Assembly: GCF_033568475.1 (NCBI RefSeq)
Contig: NC_133121.1
Span: 169,757,716-169,821,715, forward strand
Origin: Henckelia pumila
Taxonomy: Eukaryota > Streptophyta > Magnoliopsida > Lamiales > Gesneriaceae
Length of the DNA: 64,000 bases
Direction of reading: 5' to 3'
The notes beneath the pieces are model-generated. The model had not been told where the DNA came from and did no database searches. It saw nothing but the letters and a program-made list of their open reading frames with translations. The position numbers and the translations under genes are program-made. Below are positions 10,449 through 22,298 of this stretch, one piece after another; positions within the stretch are counted from its first letter, which is position 1; each line of letters opens with the position of its first letter.

Positions 10449-12624
10449 TTTCAGGAGATGGTATATCAGTGGATCCAAGCAAAGTAGAAGCTGTGATCAG
10501 TTGGCAAAGACCGACGTCTGTGCCAGAAATTCGAAGTTTTATGGGCTTAGCTGGTTATTATCGTCGATTCATTTGAGATTTTTCATCTCTAGCGAAGCCT
10601 ATTACACAGCTTACACAGAAGAATGCACCATTTGTTTGGTCTGAGGCATGTGAAAGGAGTTTTGTTAAATTGAAGAAGAGATTGACTACTGCGCCAGTGT
10701 TGACAATCCCTAAAGGTTCTGGTGATTTTGTTGTTTATTGTGATGCTTCTCACCAGGTTTTGGGATGTATTTTAATGCAGAAAGGACATGTTGTTGCTTA
10801 TGCTTCTCGACAACTGAAACCACATGAGGTTAGGTATCCGATTCATGATCTTGAATTGGCTGCTATCGTTTTTGCATTGAAGATCTGGAGACATTATTTA
10901 TACGGCGAGAAGTTTGAAATCTTTTCTGATCATAAAAGTCTGAAGTATCTATTCTCACAATCTGAATTGAACATGAGACAACGACGATGGCTTGATTTAT
11001 TGAAGGATTTTGATTGTGAAATCAAATACTATCCAGGAAAATCTAACGCAGCAGCAGATGCCCTGAGTAGAAAAGTATGTGCTCTATCTTTATCTACTAT
11101 AGGTGTATCTAGTTTGATTGAGAATTGTTGTGTTTTCAGGTATGTATTTGAGACAGATAGAAGGCCGATGAGAGTGTATGCAATCAGTGCTGAGCCAGAG
11201 TTGTTGATTCATATCAAAGAAGCACAGAAAGTTGATCAGAATGTACAGAAATCGATTGAAATGATCAGATCAGGACATCGGTCTGAGTACAAGCTTAGTG
11301 ACGATGATATCTTGTATGTGAATAACCGAATAGTTGTTCCCAATATTGCAGACTTGAGACAAAATATTCTGAAAGAAGCCCATTGTAGTCGCTTTAGTGT
11401 TCACCCTGGAGGCAGAAAGATGTACAACGACTTGAAGAGTCAGTACTGGTGGAAGCAAATGAAGTTTGATGTGACTGAATTTGTATCTAAATGTTTAAAT
11501 TGCCAACAGGTGAAAGCTGAAAGAAAGAAACCGGGTGGCTTATTACAGAGTTTATCAATTCTTGAATGGAAATGGGATCACATTTCCATGGACTTTGTAA
11601 CGAAGTTGCCGCGATCATCTCGAGGATGCGATGCTGTTTGGGTGATCATGGACAGGTTGACGAAATCTGCGTGCTTTATTCCTTATCGAATGACTTATCG
11701 TCATGATCAAATGGCGGATCTTTATATTTGAGAAGTGGTAAGACTTCATGGTGTGCCAAAGTCGATTGTATCTGACCGAGATCCGAGGTTTACTTCGCAC
11801 TTTTGGCATAGCCTACAGGAAGCTCTAGGTACGCGTTTACATTTGAGTACTGCTTACCATCCTCAAACCGACGGTCAATCTGAACGAAAAATTCAGACGC
11901 TTGAGGATTTGCTTAGAGCTGTAGTACTTGATTTTGGTGTTACATGGCAAAATTCTATACCACTCGTGGAATTTTCTTATAACAACAGTTATCAGACGAG
12001 TATAGAGATGGCACCATTCGAAGCGTTATATGGAAAGAAGTGTCGATCACCTTTGTATTGGGATGATGTTTCTGAGGTACCTGAGTTAGGGCCAGATATG
12101 ATCCAACAGATGACTTAAAAGGTGAAACTAATACAACAGATAATGAGAACAACACAGCACAGACAGACTAGATATGCGAATGTACGACGACGGCCATTAT
12201 CTTTTGATCAGGGAGATAGAGTGTTTCTAAAGATTTCACCGTTCAGAGGCACCGTTCGATTTGGTAAACGAGGGAAATTATCTCCGAGGTATATTGGGCC
12301 GTATGAGATTCTCGAGAAGATAGGCAATCTAGCTTATCGACTCGCTCTTCCTATGTATCTGGAATACATGATGTCTTTCATGTATCGATGTTGAGGAAGT
12401 ACATATCTGATGCATCTCATGTGATTTACTCCGATGAAGCTGAATTGGATGACACTCTTAGTTATTTCGAGCAACCTATTCAGATTCTTGATAAAAAGAC
12501 GAAGCAACTCCGAACGAAGACCATTCCATTGGTGAAGATTCAATGGAGTAGACACGGAGTTGAAGAAGCGACTTGGGAAGTCGAAGAAGATATGAAGCAA
12601 CGATTTCCTTATCTATTCCACTGA
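10449..12624 (+). pseudogene. RNase H-integrase-chromodomain part of H
   Basis: After the shift near 10443 the frame continues past a stop near 10575. RNase H shows [11 protein letters not shown] and [11 protein letters not shown]. Integrase shows the zinc-binding HHCC region (CLNCQQVK), then [23 protein letters not shown] and [15 protein letters not shown], which carry the D, D and E catalytic positions. Stops interrupt at 11729 and 12116. Another shift near 12375 leads to a C-terminal segment with VKIQWSRHGVEEATWE. That matches the chromodomain-like tail of Tekay/Del chromoviruses, thought to guide integration into heterochromatin. Transcription would come from the 5' LTR, now truncated. 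Confidence 0.92.
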
Positions 12625-12723
12625 TATGAGTTCTTATTCAGTTTTCAGTTATTATTTATTATTATGAGCATACGGACTGCATATCTATACTGTTTATGAA
12701 TTCGAGGACGAACTCATGTCTTA
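12625..12723 (+). other. 3' untranslated stretch of H before the polypurine tract
   Basis: A short AT-rich spacer between the pol stop and the polypurine tract, containing GAATTCGAGGACGAACTC, a phrase common near the 3' end of chromovirus internal regions. No gene is seen. Confidence 0.5.
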
Positions 12724-12735
12724 GTGGGGGAGAAA
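12724..12735 (+). other. Polypurine tract of H
   Basis: GTGGGGGAGAAA lies directly before the 3' LTR start TGTAAGG at 12736. It is the expected primer site for plus-strand DNA synthesis. Confidence 0.88.
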
Positions 12736-14732
12736 TGTAAGGCCCGGGATTAATTAGAGATTAATCCGAATTTATTTAAATTTTAATCCGAGTATATTTA
12801 ATTTGGAAATATTTGGAGTTTTGATTTAAATTCTAATATTCTTAAATTATTTAGGATTGAAATTGAATTAAAATAGGGGCCGAGGACCAAATTGCAATTA
12901 TTGAAGAATCTAGGGACTAAGTTGCAATTTCTATTGAAAGTTATCAGATATTGAATTGATTATCAGCTTGTGCACGTGTATGAAGTAGGAAAAATTCATA
13001 AAATAAGAACAGAGTCCGTCTTCTTCCTCTTTTCCTTAGAAAGTTTGATTTTCGATTTGCCATAACTTTTGTTTCGGTTGTCCGATTTCGATTCCGAAAA
13101 GTGTTCTGGAATCCTTACAACGAGGGCTTCAATCTTGTGTAAGTTTTATGTTGTGTTTTATGGATTTCGAAATCATTATGGAGCAGATATCAGATTTTTA
13201 ATTGTTGATTGTGTTCTTGCTATTGTATCGCTTCTATTTTCGAAACTGGATCAAATTTGGATGAATGAAAGGATTGATTATGAATTGTAGCATGTATATC
13301 GATGACTATAGCTGCTGATAAGATGTTTTATGACTGAGTTTTATATGATACATGCTGATATATGAATTGGAGTTACAAGTTTCGAAGTCGGGATTACGTC
13401 GGTTACCGATTTTGAATCGCTACGTCGTTTAATCGAGTTTTGGAACTGTTTTGATAGCCGAATTCTGAGTTGAAGTTGTTATTGAGATGTTATGAATGTT
13501 ATAATATTTTTATTGTTCAGTTTCAGTCAAGTTTGGAAGGCCAACAACACAAGACGCCGACTTTGAACCGAAGAAAGTTGATTGAGGTTTGAATTGGTTT
13601 TGATTGATGAAATCTTGATGGTTTTGACTCGTTTCTGAAATGATAGGTTGAAATGAAGTTTGATATGAGTATTTTGATTGTTATCTTTCAGATTTAAGAG
13701 TTCAGAATCAACATCAAAGAAGGTATAATGACGACATCGCGAAGTAGGGACTTTGAAACTCAAAAACGATTATCTTTGAGTTGGCCCGCAAAAATCACAT
13801 ACTTGTTTATGTTTTGATTTGATTATGGTGTTGTTGATCCATCTTAGGTAGTGGATCTTTAAATTTGAGTTGATATGATGTTATATCGAATTGATTCTAA
13901 GCCAAGGTTGCGGTTAACCTTATTTGCGAGTCGTTTACGAATTCGTTAGATGGATATCCATGTCAAGATCAGTTATGAATCTTGATGGCTTCGAATTTAT
14001 GTGAATCAATTCGTATTTAAAGCGTTTGAGTACTCTATTTGTTGAGTCGGGTTTGAAATAGAGTTAATATGATTTATTTAACGCTTTCGATATGTTGGTT
14101 ATACTGAGAATTATATCTCACCGGAGTTTATCCGGCTGTTGTCTTGTTTTGTATGTGTGCATGACAACAGAGAGGGCAGGAGCTGATCATCGACGTCATT
14201 GACAGCTGGGAGAGAGTCTAGCACGTGAGGGCTCGGGTTGTAGATGATGTTTTGAATGTTAGAAGCATGGAACCTTAGAACTTGTGGGTTTTGGAATACA
14301 TGTATGAAACTTGAGATATGTCTTTTATCATTTCATTAGCGACTTGTGCGATGTAATAAATACATGTATAGATGCTTGAGACCTTGTTTATATTAATTTG
14401 CATGATTTGGATTTTTATATCATGTTTTAGACTTGAGTTTGATGAATTGGAAGGAGTTGAAGGGATCAAATTTGCGGACAAAGAACAGGGCAAGTTTCTG
14501 CTCCAGGAGGCGCCCCCGCGGTAATTTTTGATGACCCGCGCGCAGCCTGGAGATTAGCCTCCTGTTTTGGAAAAAAACAGGGGCGCCCCCGCGGTAGGTT
14601 TTGGCGGCGGGGGCGCACCCCTTTTTGAAAAAAAAAAAAAAATTTTTTAGATCCTTTCTTTCCTTATTATTTTAATGATGCTTATTCATTAAATGCCCTA
14701 AAGATTTGAGATTAGCAACCCGAGGCCCCACA
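12736..14732 (+). repeat. 3' LTR of H
   Basis: The complete 1997-bp LTR begins TGTAAGGCCCGGG and ends CGAGGCCCCACA. It holds a motif array at 14500-14627 with two inverted-looking GGGCGCCCCCGCGG copies, followed by an A-run near 14628-14641. The block CATAACTTTTGTTTCGG at 13061 resembles conserved blocks in other LTRs of the window. A divergent member of the same family is the solo LTR at 60808-62747. Confidence 0.95.
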
Positions 14733-16009
14733 CTTGGATTCTTCTCAGTATTTCTAGGAAACGACCCTATTGGCCTAGTTGACAGTTGTGTGGCTATCTG
14801 GCTCATCTGAGTCTCCAACTTCTGCAGCATTGCCTCTTGATTCTAAAAGCGAGTCTCAGTACCCGCAACGTACTTCATCATGATTTCTTCAAAGCTCGGC
14901 TTCTTCTCCACAGACTTGGAAGTGTTGGTGGTGGGATCTGCAGGTTTCCATGAGAAATTCGGGTGATTCTTTCAGCCAGGATTGTAGGTATTGCTATAAA
15001 GATTGTATGGCTATTTCCCTTGATTTCCCATAAAGTTTGCTGCATCAATTTCAAATACTTGCTGCTCTTCGAACTGCTGCACTTGGACTTGATTTGCTGA
15101 GACACTCTGCATAAGCGCCATTTGATGTGTGAGAGCATCGATTTTCGCATTCAGTAAAGTTAATGCCTCGACCTCGAGAACTCCAAATTTTTTCTCCTTT
15201 TTCACATCCGGCCATCCTACATTACTTTCAGCCATGTTACCAATAATCTCCCAAGCGTCTGCTGACGTCTTCCTGAATAGGCTTCCATTAGTAGCAGCGT
15301 CCAACATGGATTGAACCAACTGATCGACTCCATTATAGAATGTTTGGGTTTGCTGGCTCTGAGTGAGATTATGTTGTGGACACATCCTCAACATCTTCTT
15401 GAATCTAGTCCATGCTACATGTAAGGACTCTCCCTCCTTTTTCTTGAAAGAATTAATATCAGAAAATAATTTCGCCATCTTTCAAGGAGGAAAATAATTG
15501 TTCAAAAAAGTTTGAACAAGGCCGGTCCAAGTAGTGATAGAACCCACAGGTAGGTCATCCAAACATTCAAGTGCCTCGCCTTGTAGAGAGAATGGGAATA
15601 ACCGCAGTCGCACTACATAAGATGTTACCCCATTGAACTTGAAGGTGTCGCAAATAGACAGAAAACACTCCAAATGTGCACATGGGTCTTCCACAGATAT
15701 GCCCCCAAATGTTGCTTGCAGTTGAATCATCTGTATGATGGAAGGCTTTAACTCAAAGTTGTTTACCTCAATAGTAGGGCAAATTATGCAAGATCCATAG
15801 CCTTTGACTGGTGGACGAATAAGATCAAGAACAGTTCTGTTATCCGACATATCTTCCTCTGATTCAGATTCTGACTCAAGCTCAAGATTTATAACTCTCC
15901 TAGCTTTTCGAATTCTGCTGAGCGTGCGTTCGATCTCTAAATCAAGCAGTACGAGATCCTTAAACGATCCAATGCTATGCATGCACAACAGAAAGTACCT
16001 GAAAAACAC
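14733..16009 (-). pseudogene. Gag of element J, split by H
   Basis: The minus-strand frame from 16009 reads an N-terminal leader, then FELKPSIIQMIQ, LRLFPFSLQGEAL and GSITTWTGLVQTFLNNYFPP, matching the Gag of element A (FELKPALINMVQ, LRLFPFSLRDNA). A stop at 15479-15481 breaks it. The frame resumes from 15478 with KKKEGESLHVAWTRFKKMLRMCP and ends near 14990 in another frame (PSFEEIMMKYVAG, IGSFPRNTEKNP). This is the retrotrans-gag domain. No zinc knuckle is seen. H has inserted at 14732/14733, which removed the C-terminus from view. Confidence 0.88.
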
Positions 16010-16098
16010 AAGAAAAAAATTTCAGAATTTAATAGAACTAATACTGCAAAATAAAGTCTAATCTCAAGTAAAAATAACAATTTTGATATCACAAACAG
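16010..16098 (-). other. Untranslated leader of element J
   Basis: AT-rich sequence between the primer-binding site and gag, with no coding frame. Confidence 0.6.
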
Positions 16099-16116
16099 TC
16101 CCCGACAACGGCGCCA
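16099..16116 (-). other. Primer-binding site of J (tRNA-Asp type)
   Basis: On the minus strand it reads TGGCGCCGTTGTCGGGGA, one base off the TGGCGCCGTTGCCGGGGA pattern complementary to tRNA-Asp, which Athila/Tat elements use. It fixes the minus-strand orientation of J. Confidence 0.9.
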
Positions 16117-16122
16117 AAAAAT

Positions 16123-17442
16123 TTACTGCTAAATTCGGTATCTACTAGCAAGTGCAGTAGGTCAAGTAATAGTAAGTGGATTTAAGTCCAAGTGTCGAAC
16201 CCTCAGAGACTGTTATTAGAAATTACAAAAATATAGTTATCTTAACTTAATCTAGACTAACCAATAAAAGTGATTTTAGGATTTTAACAAAATCATAAAA
16301 TTTTAAATAAAATTAATTAAAATAAAACGCAACAAGAGTTTAAAGTTTAATTTAATGAAGATAATAATCCGATCAAGAGCACACGTAGGTACCAAACAAA
16401 TCTTGCAACAAGTAGATGATTTAGGACTCAGATTAAATCTTAAATTACGGAGAATTATCCTAATTTATTTAATAGTCTATTTATAAAACAATTAAACCTA
16501 TTCAAATATTTGACGGATTAGTTTTCATAATTCTAATCAAATTCAAATGCATTAAGGAATTATGAGAATTCAGTTTTTATCTAGAGCCGCACAATGAAAT
16601 CGAATACTATTTCTAGTCGATTTAACCTTGTGTTGATTGATGGAGTGATCAAATTCAATTCCTCACCTTTCGACTTGAAATCGATTAACATGCAAGTAAA
16701 CAATTGGCCAGATTATTCATAAGATAAATTTAGATCCAAAAATCAATAACATAAAACCAAATATGAAAAACACCAAACAAACATTCAAGTTTTCTACATA
16801 ATTTATTCAGCTCAATCACGTGGCCTTGATTGGAAGAACACTTTCTACTAAAACTTCAACATAATTCACAATCAAGTTTTTCAACCCAAAACATGAATCA
16901 AAAAATCAAAAATAAAAAGAAAAGAAGAAGATTAGAACGAGCTTGAACGATGTAGTTGCCTCTTTGATGCTAGAATACGTGTCTCCAACCCTTATTCTGA
17001 TGAAATAAGACTTATTTATATGCCCAAAATCTTCAAAAGATTGCATCCTTCACGAACAAGAGTTTCCAAAAATATGGAGTCTGCATGCCCGTCTCGCTCG
17101 AGCGGTAGAAAATTCCCGCTCGAACGAGAATATTTCTGTCCATCTTCGTATTTACTCTCCGCTCGAGCAGTAATAAAACCCCGCTTGAGCGAGCATTTTT
17201 TTGCCCGACACTGGATTTCTCTCTCACTCGAGCGGTAATAATACCCCGCTCCTGCGACAAAATTTTTGGTCCAAAATTATTCTTCATTTCGCCATTTCCT
17301 ACACAAAACCCGGGAGAATGTTATGTAGACACAATACATGATAGATGACCAAGACTAATGAAAAACATAATTAATAAGACATGGATGCATGCAAAATAAC
17401 AATAAAACGACACAAAAATATGCATACAAAATAGAGTTATCA
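16123..17442 (-). repeat. 5' LTR of element J
   Basis: The ~1320-bp LTR reads on the plus strand from TTACTGCTAAATTCGG (TG decayed to TT) to GAGTTATCA. It aligns with the LTRs of B (25959-27442 and 46862-48319). Its motif array (17090-17265) has CGCTCGAGCGG units, and a TTATTTATATGCC box (17009-17023, minus-strand TATA) lies ~70 bp downstream in the direction of transcription. Copia coding sequence follows at 17443. Confidence 0.88.
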
Positions 17443-18142
17443 ATTATCTACGGTAACATTTTCGTGGAAGATGTTTTGCTGGTTGAGAAATTAAATTATA
17501 ATCTAATAAGTATCAGTCAACTGAGTTATCAAGGTTATTCAATTGATTTCAAGAAATATAGTTGTATTGTCAAATCTCTTTCTAGTGATGTTATTTGACA
17601 TGAAATGTGTGTGGAAATACTTACAAGTTCAGCTGGAGTGATCAACCAACTGAACATGTTTTCTTCTTAGCATCAAACCAAACCAAGAACTTGTTGTGGC
17701 ATAAACGACTGAACAACCTAAACTTCAAAGCCATTTCCAATCTGAAAAAGCATGAACTTGTAATTGGTTTGCTCAATATTGACAATTCAAAAGATAGAGT
17801 TTGCTCTTCTTTTCAGTTTGGGAATCAAGTTTGATCATTTTTTTAAAAACAAAGGATGTAACTCATCCTCCGAAAGCTTAGAGCTACTGCATATGGACTT
17901 GTTTGGTCCTAACCCAGTCATGAGCTGAGATATACCCTTGTTGATGACTACTCTAGGTTCACCTGGGTCATGATTTTAAAATCAAAAGATCAAATTTCTT
18001 TTCAACTGATCAATATTTTCAAAAGACTTTTAATGAAAAATCAAACAAAATTGACAAAATCGGAGTGATAGAGGAATCGAATTTGTCAACCAATCTTTGT
18101 CTTCATATATCAGATTTCCTTTTGTCAAAGTTTAAATCAGAC
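17443..18142 (+). pseudogene. Ty1/copia fragment G: Gag-pre-integrase and integrase start
   Basis: Translated segments read IFVEDVLLVEKLNYNLISIS, then LLWHKRLNNLNFKAISNLKK (the pre-integrase zinc-binding region). After a shift comes LELLHMDLFGP (integrase core) and EFVNQSL. These are hallmarks of copia pol. Stops at 17596 and near 17834 and several shifts break it. The remaining two thirds of pol (RT, RNase H) are absent. The left side ends exactly at the J LTR (17442), so J inserted into this element. Confidence 0.88.
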
Positions 18143-19896
18143 TGATAACATCTCTATATTTTGACATCACCAAAAACAGGGAAACTGCTAAGTAAAAATA
18201 ATAAATTTTGGTGATGATAAAAGTGAAATGGATGTACAGTGGCGTACCTAGGATTTTCAAACGGGGGGCGAATTCAATAAATTTAAAAATTAATACAACG
18301 CAAAATATATAATAAAAATAATATATTAACTTCACATGTTTTTACAATAACACTCCCCGAGATTTTATATTTGAAAATGCTGAATAATAGCTTCATTATC
18401 AATCAATTGTATCAAACACGTCTCTCTCAAAATATGGTACCAAACAATCGTTTAACATATCATCTACAAGCCAATTACAAAGTGATGTTTTGTTGACTTT
18501 CATTGCTGAAAACACTCTCTCTACAGTTGCAGTTGCAACGGATAATAATAATTTTAACTTTGAAAGTAAATATACCAAAGGATATAATTCACATTTCTTC
18601 AATTTAACCATTATTTTAGCAAGCGCGCTAATACCTCCAGCCTCAGAGAACCGATTGCTACTTTGCACGTCAAAAATAAAGTTCTGAAGTTGGTGCTCAA
18701 GATGCATTAACTCAATTGGTGAGAAATTGGATGGATAAAAACAAGAAAATTGAAGCATATTTCTCTTATCATAAGTAGATAATGAATTTGATGGATCAAG
18801 ACATGTTATACATAACAACAACTATGTGTTCACCTCGTTAAAGTGATTGTTCAACTCTTGAAGTTGTAAATCTATCACTTAGTAAAACGTTTCAACACAA
18901 AAATAGTGAAGATTTGTCCATACTTCAGTATTTCGTCGTGATCTCCCATGAAAGATGAATAAGTCTTCCATGTGCAGGGTGACTACCTCGTATTTTTAAC
19001 ACAGAATAAAGAAACTTCATTCAATAATGAATCCAAACCATCATCTCTCATAGTTTGCAGGTGATGTTTTCTTGATCTTACAAGAATAATTGCATTTACG
19101 ATTTCTTGGTCTTTTCTTTGCAAAGCTTGTGACAAATAATTTGTGGCTGCCACGATATTCTTCATTAAGTTCATCTAAAATATGAATTCATATTTTCCCA
19201 TCAAATCCAACAAATTAATTTCTTGTGCCCTTTGCTTGTATCTTTTCCCTCCTTTTCAACAAATAAAATGATATCAATAACTGATGGGTATAAGCATATC
19301 AAAGTCAACAATATATTATAATGTGAACCCCAACGTGTACTCCTAGCTCTTTTCGATGTCTTCTCTTGATTCATACCTCGTCTAGTGAAGATATCATCAT
19401 TGAAAATTCCTTCAACAACATTTTCAAATTGTTTCTCACGAAGTATGTATCTTCGCTTGCATGATGCTCCAACAATACTTCTCAATTGTGTAACCACATC
19501 AAAAAAATTAGAAATTCTCTCATGTGATTTCTGCAACAGTTACAAGTGTAAGTTGATGAGCAAAACAATGAACGGAATAAGTAGACTTGTTATCCATCAT
19601 AACTAAGATTTTTAATCCATTAAATTCTCCTCTCATATTTCTAGCTCCATCGTATCCTTGCCCCCGCAAATTAGATATAGATAACCCATGTTGGAATAGG
19701 GATGTCAATACGGGTGGATCGGGAGGGTTCGGGTCATGTTGAGGAAAATATTTTTTAAAATTTTCTCAACCCAAACCAGACTCAGCCCAAACCCGATCAA
19801 CCGGAACCCGACTAACCTGATCAACCCGAACCAACCCAATTTATTTTTTATTTTTAAATTTTTTTTATAAAATAATTAAATAAAAATTCAAAACAC

Positions 19897-19948
<52 letters not shown>

Positions 19949-19949
19949 T
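19897..19949. repeat. (AAT)n microsatellite
   Basis: About 17 uninterrupted AAT/ATA triplets inside the MITE. Confidence 0.95.
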
Positions 19950-20146
19950 TTAATTTAAACACATAATAACAAAATATAAGCTTATATAATTTAAATTTGA
20001 AATTCTAGTTATAAAAAAATTAAATTATACTTACTACCAAAAATAAAAAATTATTTTAAAGCATCAAAATTTTACAAAATAAAAATTAAATGACGAATAT
20101 CTATTATATAAATTTACAAAAAGTATAGCAAATTTTTCTTAATTTA

Positions 20147-20148
<2 letters not shown>

Positions 20149-20218
<70 letters not shown>
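20149..20218. repeat. (AAT)n microsatellite
   Basis: About 23 AAT triplets inside the same MITE, a second and longer run on the other side of its core. Confidence 0.95.
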
Positions 20219-20219
<1 letters not shown>

Positions 20220-20842
20220 TTTTGAGTCACCTCGGATTAACCTGAGTTGACCCGAACCCAACCCAAACCCGATTAATTTTTTGGGTTAGTTTTCGGGTCA
20301 ATCCAATTCGACCCGAACCCAAAAACCCCCAACCCTAACCCGATATTTTTTGTGTCGAATCGTGTCGGTTTGGCGGGTGGGTTCAATTTTGACACCCCTA
20401 TGTTGGAACAACAAAGAATCAATAAAATTCCTCAGTGATAAGGCAGTAGTGTCTCTTACATGTACAATGCCTAAAAAGCATTCAACAATATATCCCCTTT
20501 CATCTAAAAATCATAAGGAAACTTCCATTTGCTCTTTAACAGATACATCACGAGCCTCATCAACCAATATTGTAAAAAATTCATCACCAAGATCTCCAAG
20601 GATAGAATTAGTGGTTAAATAAGTAATGGATCAGATAATATCGTGTTGAATCTTAAACGATGTAGGTTTGAGATTTTTAGGAGCATTGTCCACTGTGACT
20701 CTATTGATATCCTCACCTCATTATGGTCAGCAAGAAATATTAAGAGTTCAAGAAAATTACCATGATTGAGTAAGTCTGTTGATTCATCATGACCACTAAA
20801 TGGTAATCCTTGACGCATAAGAAATCTTATGCAATCAATTGA

Positions 20843-22219
20843 TGTAATAGCCTGACTCCTAATTAAGCTAATCTAATGGTTAAGGGGTTATCAGTTGGGT
20901 TTAAGGAGTTATAAATCGGATTCTGGATGACCAAAATGGTTCTAAGGGTTTCAAGTGTTGGGACAGTTTGGAAGCCAGTGTTGTTGATCGAAAGTACCGA
21001 GAAGTTCGGAAGCACAGAACTTCATATCAGAAGATCCGATCTCGTGTCAATCAAACAACGTATGGATTTTGATTTGGTGATTAGACTTGAGAGAGTTCGA
21101 AAGCTCCAAAATAGAGTTCGGTATATCCAAACTGTATCGGCAGCAGTGTGTTGTCAAATCAAAGACTCGCGTTTGTTTGGAAGGATGGTCGAAAGTTCCG
21201 AAGTTCGTTCGAAAGCTCCAAACGAGGGATCAGACGTTCTGATCTAGGTCTATATATAGGGACCAAGAGCCTCACTTTCTTCGCACATTTCTCAAGCTTC
21301 TATATCATTCCTAGTTAGTCTTGAGGGTTTTCAGGCGTCGTATTTGAGGGCTAGACAGTGACAAAGAGCTATTAGGATCGTAGCGGTATTTTGCCTTGAG
21401 TTTAGGACAATCGTCATCAAAGGGCTGACTATGGACGCAGGTACATTACTAGACTCTGATTAGCTTCAGTGAGTAGCTATTAGTCTAGTTAGGACTTTTA
21501 GTAGATGTTTAGTGATACGATGATTGTCTGCTTATAGGCTTGGACTAGAGAGCTAGTTGCATGTTTTATGTTTGCATGGTTTATATGGCATGACTTATGT
21601 TCATTTATTATGTCACGACTATTATGATTCATGGATTATCACGTTGAGCCTATACCTTTATATTACCAGTAGAGGGGTTTCTCAGCCTCGAAGTTTTGTG
21701 GATGAATTCCATGGCTTTGGATCCGGATATTCCATTTATTTCTTATGGTATGGGAGTACCTCCTGATACGATGGACCAGTGTGCTATATATCATGGCATC
21801 ATTTGTTGAGCAAGAGTTTCTACTGTGATAGGTTTTTGGTACCTGTTTATTTGAATTCAGAATTCATGGCATGTGTATACTCATACTTTCGTACTAAGAA
21901 TTTTTAGCTCATGTCCTCGATTTTGGTTCTGGACACCCCATTCTATGGGACAAAATTTAGGTTGGACGGATCGGGAGGTAGCGGTCGTTGAACTGCAACG
22001 GGGTGTATTGTAATGTGCTAGGTTTCCATTTGTGGAATTTAGTATTACTTTGGTGGGTTGTAAACATTTATCTATATTTGGTTTGGGTCCGGTTGTATAC
22101 TTTCCAGTTGTTTTAGTTGAATTATTTAAGTTTTCGCTGGTCTAATTGATTGTTGTGTTTTAATTTATTTTGCATGCTTAAGCTTTAATTAGTTAGTGAT
22201 TCCGGGATAGGTCTCTACA
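20843..22219 (+). repeat. 5' LTR of C
   Basis: The 1377-bp LTR begins TGTAATAGCCTGACTCC and ends GTCTCTACA. A motif array of TTCGGAAGC/AGTTCCGAA-like units (20950-21240) precedes a CTATATATAGG TATA box at 21249. The matching 3' copy starts at 50807 (TGTAGTAGCCCGACTCC). Confidence 0.9.
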
Positions 22220-22221
22220 TT

Positions 22222-22236
22222 TGTTTGTATCAGAGC
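22222..22236 (+). other. Decayed primer-binding site of C
   Basis: TTTGTATCAGAGC follows the LTR end. It differs from the tRNA-iMet pattern TGGTATCAGAGC by one substitution. Confidence 0.75.
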
Positions 22237-22298
22237 ATGCATTGAGATTTGGGATCTATGTAAATAGTTTTGAGGTTGAAATTCTGTTACTTTTATAG

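Larger units (their letters stand above)
6060..14732 (+). mobile_element. Element H: Ty3 chromovirus (Tekay/Del-like), 5' truncated
   Basis: The element has a 5' LTR missing its first ~330 bp, a tRNA-Met-type primer-binding site, gag-protease-RT-RNase H-integrase with a C-terminal chromodomain-like segment, a polypurine tract and a full 1997-bp 3' LTR starting TGTAAGG and ending CCCCACA. The two LTRs look nearly identical over about 1.66 kb by eye, suggesting a fairly recent insertion. It sits inside gag of J. CTTGG follows the 3' LTR, but its left partner was lost with the 5' end, so no duplication can be confirmed. Confidence 0.92.
985..17442 (-). mobile_element. Element J: truncated Athila/Tat-like Ty3 retrotransposon, interrupted by K and H
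   Basis: Read on the minus strand, the order is LTR (16123-17442), primer-binding site complementary to tRNA-Asp (16099-16116), gag (14733-16009), integrase (5265-6059), a motif array with leader, a 3' ORF (1835-2988) and a 3' untranslated stretch that stops near 985. Protease, reverse transcriptase, RNase H and the 3' LTR are missing. The pol loss coincides with the junction at 6059/6060, where the first part of H's 5' LTR is also missing. The 3' UTR matches that of element B (27757-28540), so J and B are related. J sits against copia coding sequence at 17443. Confidence 0.8.
19697..20400. mobile_element. hAT-type MITE inserted in the hAT transposase gene
   Basis: The 704-bp insert is flanked by a perfect 8-bp duplication TGTTGGAA (19689-19696 and 20401-20408). 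Its ends TAGGGATGTCAAT and ATTTTGACACCCCTA form an imperfect inverted repeat of the TAGGGGTGTCAAA type. It encodes nothing. Inner flanks carry GGGTTCGGGTC-type repeats, and the centre is AT-rich with two long TAA microsatellites. Confidence 0.92.
18399..20842 (-). pseudogene. hAT transposase (DUF4371 / hAT dimerisation type)
   Basis: Read downward from 20842 the pieces are RQGLPFSGHDEST and LLNHGNFLELL (DUF4371 region), GQGYDGARNMRGEFNGLK with SVHCFAHQL, then RARSTRWGSHYNILLTLI. LSQALQRKDQEIVNAI and MRDDGLDSLLNEVSLFC follow. The C-terminal dimerisation segment is LLLSVATATVERVFSAMK (18399-18821). This order matches plant TTF-type zinc-finger hAT transposases related to ZMYM1. The N-terminal zinc finger is absent, stops and shifts separate the pieces, and a MITE (19697-20400) splits the DUF4371 region. 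Confidence 0.88.

Noticed and set aside
16099..16116. Possible tRNA gene fragment (also at 44484 and 7731)
   Set aside because: Only 12-18 bases match a tRNA 3' end and they sit beside LTRs, so they are primer-binding sites.
20222..20345. Telomere-like AACCCTAACCC text
   Set aside because: Only one or two units within degenerate GACCCGAACCC repeats of the MITE flank; not a telomeric array.
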